64,000 nt of DNA from assembly GCA_045543555.1 (NCBI GenBank), contig JAZQMQ010000023.1, positions 1 to 64,000 on the forward strand, written 5' to 3'. Position 1 is the stretch's first letter; every line of letters starts with the position of its first letter. Origin of the DNA: Colimorpha_A sp045543555. Lineage in GTDB: Bacteria > Bacillota > Clostridia > Oscillospirales > CAG-272. A program made the position numbers and the translations under genes. A model generated the notes under the pieces. That model was not told where the DNA came from and searched no databases. It saw nothing but the letters and a program-made list of their open reading frames with translations. This document shows, piece after piece, positions 1 to 6,862 of the stretch.

Positions 1-1
1 T

Positions 2-160
2 GACGATAACGGCATGGTATTTACCGTCGAACTGATCGAATCGGGTTTCTTCAACATGGTTATCTGCTCCCGACGGGGGAGGATTCCAAGGGATAACTTT
101 TGCGGTGGCAAATATCACACCGAGCCCTATAGCGGCGGCGGTATGGAGGAATTATCATGA
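2..160 (+). CDS. 3' end of an unrecognised gene
   Basis: An open frame enters from the left edge and runs 52 codons to a TGA at 158-160. That stop overlaps the next start in an ATGA arrangement, which is the same translational coupling used by the genes downstream and supports this frame being real. The visible residues are Gly/Ser-rich near the end and contain no motif I recognise. It is probably the previous member of the same operon; the function is unknown. Confidence 0.55.
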   Translation, partial: DDNGMVFTVELIESGFFNMVICSRRGRIPRDNFCGGKYHTEPYSGGGMEELS

Positions 161-714
161 AAAACGATCTGCAATATATTTACGATCATCTGAAAGACAA
201 ACACAATATTACTCTGACACGTACGACCGCATTCGGGAGCCTCTTTTCAAATGACGTTCCCGTGCTTTACGGCGAGAGGGAGAACGATCGGTTTTGGGTA
301 TATCAAGAAGACCTGATCGATGAGGACTTCATCTTTATGGTGGAGTTTCAAAGACCTCTTCCGAGCGGCGGAACAGAGGTTTACCTTACTCACGGGCACT
401 ATATTCACACCTCGCAAGTGATGTGGGCAGTGGATAGCTTTATGAGGATGCCTTATTGGTATGAGGATGCCCACAAAAAATGTATGAACAACCGTCCTAT
501 TTTTCAAAAAAGCCGTCTCTGCGGATGCTTCTATTGCCTTTCGATCTTTTCACCCGACGAGATCACCGATTGGATACCCGATACGCTCGGTACCGCCCGT
601 TGTCCCAATTGCGGTATCGATTCGGTTTTGCCCGACAGCGAGGATTATCCTATAACTGAAGAATTTCTTAAGGATATGAAGCGTGTATGGTTTGAAACGA
701 TAATTAAGCCGTAA
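157..714 (+). CDS. Uncharacterised protein with C-terminal zinc-knuckle-like Cys motif
   Basis: This 185-residue protein has no signal peptide or membrane segment, so it is probably cytoplasmic. Residues about 119-126 hold a CxCxxC cluster (CGCFYC) and residues about 149-152 hold CPNC followed by GID, a pairing expected to bind one zinc ion. I recognise this C-terminal pattern from a widespread family of unnamed bacterial cytoplasmic proteins often found beside immunity-type genes, but no biochemical role is known to me. The ATG overlaps the upstream stop and the next gene follows after a 10-base gap with its own AAGGAGG. Function is not assigned. Confidence 0.75.
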   Translation: MKNDLQYIYDHLKDKHNITLTRTTAFGSLFSNDVPVLYGERENDRFWVYQEDLIDEDFIFMVEFQRPLPSGGTEVYLTHGHYIHTSQVMWAVDSFMRMPYWYEDAHKKCMNNRPIFQKSRLCGCFYCLSIFSPDEITDWIPDTLGTARCPNCGIDSVLPDSEDYPITEEFLKDMKRVWFETIIKP

Positions 715-724
715 GGAGGTTCCT

Positions 725-2101
725 ATGACCGTAACCGAATTTGAATCCTACTTTGAAAAAGGTCTCGGCAGAGCTATACTGCTTTTAAAACAAGAGCCAG
801 ACAAAACGTCCTTCCGTGAGGCGGCCGTCCGCTATCTTACTGCAGGTTATTACAACGGCGTTACCTACGCCCTTGATCTTCTTGATTGCTTTGATGACCG
901 TGATGCTTTGGCTAAAGAGGTTGCGGAGAAAAACTTAGCGCAAGGGAGAACCTTTGAGCAGGCGTGCGACGTTCAGCTACTCATCGCCCTAGGCTATCAA
1001 AAGGAATATACCGAAATCATAGAAAAGCATTACCGCACATATAGGGATAAGATCCTTTCGCTCGATAAAAATGCGCCTTTCACGCAGGAGATTCGTGGAA
1101 TCTGCGGCCGATATCTCGGAACAGTTTATGGCGTTATCATAGATACCGAGATCACGAAGAAGCGTGTACGCGCTATGCTCCCCGACCTTGCATACTATTT
1201 CGACTTGGTTCAAAAATGGGAGCTCCATCCACACGATGCCCACATGATCCGCAAATATATAGAGCCTTTGTGGGACAACGATACAGAAGCGTTGCTAAGC
1301 GAAATATCCGTTCTTCCTAAAGGGGAATACCTCGCCGATTCTATGATAAAATGGGAGCCCGCGCCGCCTAACCCAAACATAACGTGCGACGATATACTGT
1401 CTCATCTGCCGTTCGACCGTTTTCTTGTCAATTATTACCGCACCTCCTTCCATCTTGCTTCCCCCGAGGTCGTAGAGGCGGTGGCGGAAGCGGCGCTTGA
1501 CACAGACGATTTTTCTGTTCGTGCCGATCTTCTTTCGCTTTTTATGTATAATCAGTATTCAAAGTCAGAAGTCAAATTGCCTCCCGCATTTCCATTCTCT
1601 GATAGGCTTATTGACATTGCAATCAATGAGATCAACGACTTGAAAGAGCCTGCCGATGGAAGCAAAATGGAATATATCCATTGTGTGCTTGGCGTCCTGA
1701 ACAAGCTCCGACACCCTCGGCTTTCGGCTCTGGGCAAGCTTCTTCGTAATTCGCATCATCATTTTTCATTCAATGGTGCTGGATGGACGATGATGGGAAA
1801 CAATTATACTGTATCAGACCGTGAGGAACTGGTTACGGCTCTATCAGAATCCAAGGACATTGAAAACGGCAACGGTACGTTTTACAGCGCCCTCGGCGCA
1901 CTTCTGCGTGCCGCCGGGTTGGGCTTACAGGGTCTGCCGCTTGATCTTCTTCCGTTATTTTGGGCACAGATGCCTGACGAAGGGTGGCGTAAAATGATTG
2001 CCGAGGTGCTTCTGAAATACGATATGATGTCCGATGACATAAGAAAGGAATGCCGTTACGACCGCGGCGAAGCTGTCCGCAAATTAGTGGAGGGATTATA
2101 A
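725..2101 (+). CDS. Tandem paralogue 1, alpha-helical repeat-like protein
   Basis: This 458-residue protein has AAGGAGG eleven bases upstream. Its first ~38 residues (MTVTEFESY, then KGLGRAILLLKQEPDK and FREA) recur nearly unchanged at the start of the next two genes, so the three are paralogues from tandem duplication. The body is rich in Leu/Ala helices with short turns, compatible with a HEAT-like solenoid, and the end carries DDIRKECRYDR followed by AVRKLVE, also kept in paralogue 2. There is no signal peptide, transmembrane segment or catalytic motif that I can see. The stop overlaps the next ATG by one base (TAATG). No function is known to me. Confidence 0.75.
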   Translation: MTVTEFESYFEKGLGRAILLLKQEPDKTSFREAAVRYLTAGYYNGVTYALDLLDCFDDRDALAKEVAEKNLAQGRTFEQACDVQLLIALGYQKEYTEIIEKHYRTYRDKILSLDKNAPFTQEIRGICGRYLGTVYGVIIDTEITKKRVRAMLPDLAYYFDLVQKWELHPHDAHMIRKYIEPLWDNDTEALLSEISVLPKGEYLADSMIKWEPAPPNPNITCDDILSHLPFDRFLVNYYRTSFHLASPEVVEAVAEAALDTDDFSVRADLLSLFMYNQYSKSEVKLPPAFPFSDRLIDIAINEINDLKEPADGSKMEYIHCVLGVLNKLRHPRLSALGKLLRNSHHHFSFNGAGWTMMGNNYTVSDREELVTALSESKDIENGNGTFYSALGALLRAAGLGLQGLPLDLLPLFWAQMPDEGWRKMIAEVLLKYDMMSDDIRKECRYDRGEAVRKLVEGL

Positions 2102-3510
2102 TGACAGTAACAGAATTTGAATCCTACCTGCAAAAAGGCCTCGGCAGAGCAATTCTGCTGCTTAAACAAGAGCCCGACAAAGCACAGTTTCGTGAAGCGG
2201 CTTTGCGTTATCTATGTGAAGAATACAACGGCGGGAGCAGATATGCTCTTGATCTTATCGATTGCCTTGACGACCGTGACGTTTTTTTAAAAGAGGCTGT
2301 CGACCGTATTTGCAGTGACATAGAGAACGGCGGTTTTCACAGTAACGGCGAGCTTCTTCTCGCTCTTGGAATGGAAGAAGAGTACGTAAGGAGCTACAAA
2401 AAGCGTTATGCTGCGTTTTTTGAAAAAATGGTATTACACATTAAAGCCGGTGACGGAATGCAGGAATCATTCAATGACCGATTTCGTTTGCGTACCACCA
2501 TCACAAGCCTTGTAAGAGTTTTGCCTCGGGATGATATTAAAACCTTGCTTTACGAAATGGCAACGCTGTTTGAACTGGCAGAATCCGTCGGATTTCCTTT
2601 CCCCCTTGACGGGGTTATGATTCGCAAGCATATTGAAGGCAGATTCGGTCAAGAGGAAGCCGCTGACATAATACGTGAAGTGGCGGAAGCTCATCCGGCG
2701 GGAGATATATTCATAAAGCACGTAAATTACAGGTATGGCGAATCACCCGCACCGAATCCGCAAGTTACGGCAAAAGAAATTTTGGATGATATAATTTCGA
2801 ACGATTCCCCGGAGGAGATCTACAGAGAGGTCTCTTACAAGCATAGCACATCCTTTGCGTGTGCTTCTCCTTCGGTCGTGGAAGAAGTGGCCAAAGCCCT
2901 TCTTGCGGAGCGAAATATACGTCACCGTACCTGCTTGCTTAGGCTGTTTCATCCTTATTGCTACGGTTATCAAGGCAAGCGTTATGCCGCACCGCACTTT
3001 CCATTTGGAGAAAATGCATTGCTCCCTTTGTTGGACGATGTGGACCTGCAGTCGCAGATCGAAGAAGACCGTGTTGTCACGGAATATCTTGACGCTCTTT
3101 TGACGGTAATCGGCTCCTTCCGTCATCCCAAGCTGAAAGCCCTGGGCGAAGCTTTGCGGCAGAAAGGCTATCCCTTTGCCAGATACGGTATTGATCTTCT
3201 GATCACCCAATATACCGCAGCCGACCGTGAAACGCTCATTTCTTGCCTGCGGGAGGCTCCCGTGTCGGAGAACGGCTTTGATGAGATTTCCCGTATTTTT
3301 CACCATCTGTTTTGTGCCGCCATGAAAGGGAAGTACGATCTTCCGATGGATGTAATTCCCTCGTTGTGGGAGCGGATTCCCACCGAAAATCTGCGCAAAT
3401 ATGCCGTCGAGGTGCTTTTGCAATATAACATGCTTCCCGATGATCTGCGTGAGGAGTGCCGATACGACCGCAACCCTGCTGTTCGTGAATTGATCAAGGA
3501 GAATCATTAA
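2101..3510 (+). CDS. Tandem paralogue 2, alpha-helical repeat-like protein
   Basis: The frame opens further upstream, but the correct start is the ATG at 2101: it sits in a TAATG overlap with the preceding stop and gives exactly the MTVTEFESYLQKGLGRAI opening shared with its neighbours. The product has 469 residues. It is similar to paralogue 1 over the whole length, with matching segments such as the cysteine-containing tail DDLREECRYDR and AVRELI. Paralogues 1 and 2 are closer to each other than to paralogue 3. It is soluble by inspection. The role is unknown. Confidence 0.75.
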   Translation: MTVTEFESYLQKGLGRAILLLKQEPDKAQFREAALRYLCEEYNGGSRYALDLIDCLDDRDVFLKEAVDRICSDIENGGFHSNGELLLALGMEEEYVRSYKKRYAAFFEKMVLHIKAGDGMQESFNDRFRLRTTITSLVRVLPRDDIKTLLYEMATLFELAESVGFPFPLDGVMIRKHIEGRFGQEEAADIIREVAEAHPAGDIFIKHVNYRYGESPAPNPQVTAKEILDDIISNDSPEEIYREVSYKHSTSFACASPSVVEEVAKALLAERNIRHRTCLLRLFHPYCYGYQGKRYAAPHFPFGENALLPLLDDVDLQSQIEEDRVVTEYLDALLTVIGSFRHPKLKALGEALRQKGYPFARYGIDLLITQYTAADRETLISCLREAPVSENGFDEISRIFHHLFCAAMKGKYDLPMDVIPSLWERIPTENLRKYAVEVLLQYNMLPDDLREECRYDRNPAVRELIKENH

Positions 3511-4955
3511 TGACAATTTCTGAATTCGAATCTTACCTACAAAAAGGTCTTGGCAGAGCAATTCTGCTTTTGAGACAAGAACCAGATAAAACGCCGTTCC
3601 GTGAGGCAGTGTGGAACCACGCTATACACGATCCGCGTTACGATCAGCAATGTAACGCTTCACGCGGCCGCTATATTAAAAACCTTTTCGATTGCTTTAC
3701 AGACGGGGAGGCTATGTTATCCGAGTTTTTTCGCATTTACGGTGAAGGAAGGGTTGACCCCTGGGATTATCGGTATTACTTAAACAATTTGGAAGAAATG
3801 ATGGAGGATGGAGTAGACGGGGCATCGGCTGCTCTCGATGCGCTTTACCGCATCCTTTATGAAGAGTTATTGACTTTACCCAACCCTCTTACCAACGGGT
3901 GCGACCACGAACGAGACAACTTCCTTTATGCCGCATCCTGTCGGTATAACCATAATCACTGTATTCTCCGTGATCTTGTGCGCGACGGTGTTGTGCTTCT
4001 TCAGCAAAGCGAGCGCTACGATATAACGGATTTCACCGATTTTTTCAATGCTGAAATTAGGGTATCGAAAACCGAAGAATTCAAAGCGATCCTCGCGGCT
4101 CTCGAAAGCGAGAACCCCGCCTACAAAGCATTTTTGGATGATTATCGAAAAGAATCCGAGGAGCTTCCAAAACGCCGGGAGACCGCAAAGGAAGACACTT
4201 TTGTCAAGCCTACAAATTGGCGTCAGGCCATTGATTATGCAATTCAAAAAGGAGAACCTCGGATTCCGGTCAACAAATCACTCTGGCAGAATCTGTCGGC
4301 AGAGGATGGAGCGGAAATCGCACGGCTTGCAGAAGAAGAGTCCGATCCTACGCGTCGGTTTGTCTTGCTGTGGCAACTGTGTCATTACGGGGAGGAGCTT
4401 TTGCGGCAGTATCCACGTGATCCGTTGCCGCTTATTGCCGAGCTTGAGAGTAACGCTCATATCACCTTTCCTTTTACAACCGAAAATAAACTGTTATGGG
4501 CACTCTCTCGTGTTGTAGCCAAAATACGCCATCATGCCGTGCGGGAATTTGTTCTGCGTTCACTGCCGAACTATGCTGAAAAGCACGATTCTATTTCTTT
4601 TCACTGTGTAGTCAAGGCGTTAATTAACAACCTTCAGCCCGAGGATGCCGATACTCTTGAAGCCTTCGTTACGTCGATTACCGATAGCGATATCCTTCAT
4701 GGAATCGGTATGGATATGATTGAGGCCGAGAAGGTGATTCCCGAGTCGGTTTTGATATATTTGTATGAAAACAATCCATGTTCAAGCTGCCGCACCCGTG
4801 TTTTCATATCTCTCATGGTGAGGTATGGGGATATGACAAATCTTCCCGAGCCTCTGGCTTCAATTCGTGAGGAGGCAAAGCTTGATTGCGATTACGGTAC
4901 CGCCATGATAGCTCGCGGACAATCGATCGGGCAATCAGTGAAGAAAGGAGAATAA
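3510..4955 (+). CDS. Tandem paralogue 3, alpha-helical repeat-like protein
   Basis: This 481-residue protein starts at an ATG overlapping the preceding TAA. The N-terminal ~38 residues match paralogues 1 and 2, then the sequence diverges (Cys/Arg-rich stretch after FREAVW). The C-terminal end keeps only a faint relic of the shared tail (ASIREEAKLDCDYG near residues 457-470). It is predicted soluble and mostly helical. The pattern of a conserved N-terminal cap and a divergent body is typical of proteins where one surface is constant and another adapts to different partners; that is inference only. Confidence 0.75.
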   Translation: MTISEFESYLQKGLGRAILLLRQEPDKTPFREAVWNHAIHDPRYDQQCNASRGRYIKNLFDCFTDGEAMLSEFFRIYGEGRVDPWDYRYYLNNLEEMMEDGVDGASAALDALYRILYEELLTLPNPLTNGCDHERDNFLYAASCRYNHNHCILRDLVRDGVVLLQQSERYDITDFTDFFNAEIRVSKTEEFKAILAALESENPAYKAFLDDYRKESEELPKRRETAKEDTFVKPTNWRQAIDYAIQKGEPRIPVNKSLWQNLSAEDGAEIARLAEEESDPTRRFVLLWQLCHYGEELLRQYPRDPLPLIAELESNAHITFPFTTENKLLWALSRVVAKIRHHAVREFVLRSLPNYAEKHDSISFHCVVKALINNLQPEDADTLEAFVTSITDSDILHGIGMDMIEAEKVIPESVLIYLYENNPCSSCRTRVFISLMVRYGDMTNLPEPLASIREEAKLDCDYGTAMIARGQSIGQSVKKGE

Positions 4956-4958
4956 TAT

Positions 4959-5957
4959 ATGATCTACCGCTATACGCCTTCTTGTGATAATACCGCCTTC
5001 AGCCTCCACGACTGTGTGGCAACCGATATGACGTATGAAAACGGCGATTTAACCTTCTTCTTTCCCGACGGCATCATTATGGGGAATGAGCTTGCTCCCA
5101 AGGGACGCCACCTGAATTGGGGACGCTCAGCCCCTGCCAAGCTCACATTTGTTGGCGCAGATCTTGCATTTTTCCACGTATACGAGCCTTGGAAAAACGA
5201 TGGCGAGTGCCTCCACAGCTCCGTGACTTGGTATGATCTCCCCGAAGTCATAAGGAAGGTGTCAAACGGTGAGTGGCGCATCTCATTTAACGAGGGATAC
5301 CGTAACTTCCACGCCGATTTCTATCGCTGTAACCTTTTGCAAAAGGATGACAACAACGGTAGAGCTCCCGACTTGCTCTTTGCGCTGGATTACGAACAAC
5401 TGATTTGTGAGTGGAACGAGGAGGATAACCCCGAGCAAGGCGTGGATCTCTTTGCCGATGATCTCCATTTTCTCGGTAACACCGATGAGGAGCGCCGACA
5501 GGATCTCTGCTTGCACGGCAAGGTAACTATGCGTGTTAACGGGCATTTGCTTGCGGACGAGATCGAATGTTGTGTCACCGCCTCCGCTCTTCGCTTCTTG
5601 CGTTCATTATCATCAGATCACAAAACGGGTGAAGAGGAATTCTTGTTTCCCTGCTGCGGCAATATGCTGATTCCATCAGAGGACGGCAAGACCGTCACCG
5701 TTATCGGCTGTCCAAACGGAGAAGATCTTGAAATCTTGACCCACCGACAAGGCAACCAAACAAGAATCAAAAGCGAAAGCGTCTTCCAATTCGTAACGTT
5801 TGACGAGTACCGTGCGGCGGTCTTGGTGTATGCGAGACAAATCCTTCGTTTTATTCAAAACAGTCCCGCAAGACTGTTTGAGGACGATTATGAAAAGAAG
5901 GGATACGAAGCGTTTTTAACCGAATTCAACGACCTTATGGAGAAATATGCTTTATGA
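4959..5957 (+). CDS. Uncharacterised two-domain protein, immunity-like pattern
   Basis: A 332-residue soluble protein three bases after the previous gene, with AAAGGAG before the ATG. The first ~25 residues contain SLHDC followed by a short hydrophobic beta pattern and YENGDLTFFFPDG, which resembles the opening strand pair of several bacterial immunity-like families (a H-D-C motif then an alternating strand). The C-terminal ~90 residues include CPNGEDLEI and a FDEYRAAV helix. These are resemblances by eye, not family assignments. It is translationally coupled to the next gene by ATGA. Confidence 0.65.
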   Translation: MIYRYTPSCDNTAFSLHDCVATDMTYENGDLTFFFPDGIIMGNELAPKGRHLNWGRSAPAKLTFVGADLAFFHVYEPWKNDGECLHSSVTWYDLPEVIRKVSNGEWRISFNEGYRNFHADFYRCNLLQKDDNNGRAPDLLFALDYEQLICEWNEEDNPEQGVDLFADDLHFLGNTDEERRQDLCLHGKVTMRVNGHLLADEIECCVTASALRFLRSLSSDHKTGEEEFLFPCCGNMLIPSEDGKTVTVIGCPNGEDLEILTHRQGNQTRIKSESVFQFVTFDEYRAAVLVYARQILRFIQNSPARLFEDDYEKKGYEAFLTEFNDLMEKYAL

Positions 5958-6346
5958 AACGGTTCTACGTTGAAGAGATGGACGTATACCGAATAATCCG
6001 TGATTTCTACGACGACGGCAAAACCTTTAACGGCGGCGAAACGACGACCCGTATGCTTTTTCTCGGACACGCAGATAAGGACTTACGCTGTATTCGTTTT
6101 CGTCATTGCTGGGATCATACGCCCTATTATGCGCAGGTTAATTTAGCAAAGTACGACAGCATAACAGAGCAAACAGATGATTACGACGTCGTAACTTTCT
6201 CTAAGAAAGAGATCGAGCGCGCCTTAATGCAAGCAACTGATACCGAATATTACGTAAGGCACGGGCACCCAATGAAAGTCGAACTGATAGGCAATGGAGA
6301 AACCAACGTTAACGCGTGGTTATACTATCCTTCAGAGAAAGGATAG
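5954..6346 (+). CDS. Uncharacterised small soluble protein
   Basis: A 130-residue protein whose ATG lies in an ATGA overlap with the preceding stop. It is rich in aromatic and charged residues (MDVYRIIRDFYDDG near the start) and has no signal peptide, membrane helix or known motif. It is the last gene of the left-hand operon; a strong hairpin lies ~300 bases downstream. Size and position fit an accessory or immunity-type protein, but nothing in the sequence proves it. Confidence 0.6.
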   Translation: MKRFYVEEMDVYRIIRDFYDDGKTFNGGETTTRMLFLGHADKDLRCIRFRHCWDHTPYYAQVNLAKYDSITEQTDDYDVVTFSKKEIERALMQATDTEYYVRHGHPMKVELIGNGETNVNAWLYYPSEKG

Positions 6347-6652
6347 TATTGGGGTTTAAACACAAGAATAAACATACTCCAAAACAAACATTGCAATTAC
6401 AAATTCGTTTTTCTTTGTCTACTGCGGCACAATGGCTGACACTTATGACTCCGGTATAAGACACGAGAATTATGACCACATGTTTGACCACAACCACGTT
6501 CGGAACACACGGAAACAAGCGTGTACGAGAGTGCGGAAGATCATTTTTATCGTAGCGGAAAGGTCTGAAAAAAGAAAAATGACCGGAAAAATGTAAATAT
6601 ATTTTCGGATTACGACTCAATAATTATTCCCGAACACAACAAATAAAGGAAT
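6347..6652. other. Intergenic stretch without recognisable content
   Basis: About 300 bases between the left operon and the following terminator. Short open frames on the minus strand (for example 6309-6620) lack ribosome-binding sites and have no protein-like composition. I see no RNA gene or repeat here. Confidence 0.6.
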
Positions 6653-6703
6653 GAACAGACCGCCCCTTGTGGGGCGGTCTGTTCCTACTCATTTGCTTTT
6701 TTT
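6653..6703 (+). terminator. Rho-independent terminator
   Basis: A perfect 14-base inverted repeat (GAACAGACCGCCCC, loop TTGT) at 6653-6684 is followed by a T-rich run ending in seven T at 6697-6703. It lies 300 bases after the left operon and ~100 bases before the next promoter, so it insulates the two. Confidence 0.8.
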
Positions 6704-6801
6704 GAATTATACCACAAGATCTGCTGTTTTGCAACATTTCCTCAAACATTCCCCATTCCACTTTCACAAACTTGGCTTCCCGCTTTACAATTAACTGCAT
6801 A

Positions 6802-6830
6802 TTGAAAAATCTCCGAATACGTGATATAAT
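6802..6830 (+). promoter_or_regulatory. Sigma-A promoter of the GTPase-ribonuclease gene
   Basis: TTGAAA at 6802-6807 and TATAAT at 6825-6830 are separated by 17 bases. The next gene starts 33 bases after the -10 box. There is no room for a long leader, so an attenuator of the tet(M) type is not present. Confidence 0.8.
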
Positions 6831-6862
6831 AAGCAAGAATTCAGTTGAAAGGAGGATTCGCC

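Noticed and set aside
2743..3561. 272-residue minus-strand open frame
   Set aside because: It is antisense to tandem paralogue 2, which has conserved protein sequence, overlap coupling and ribosome sites; the minus frame lacks these.
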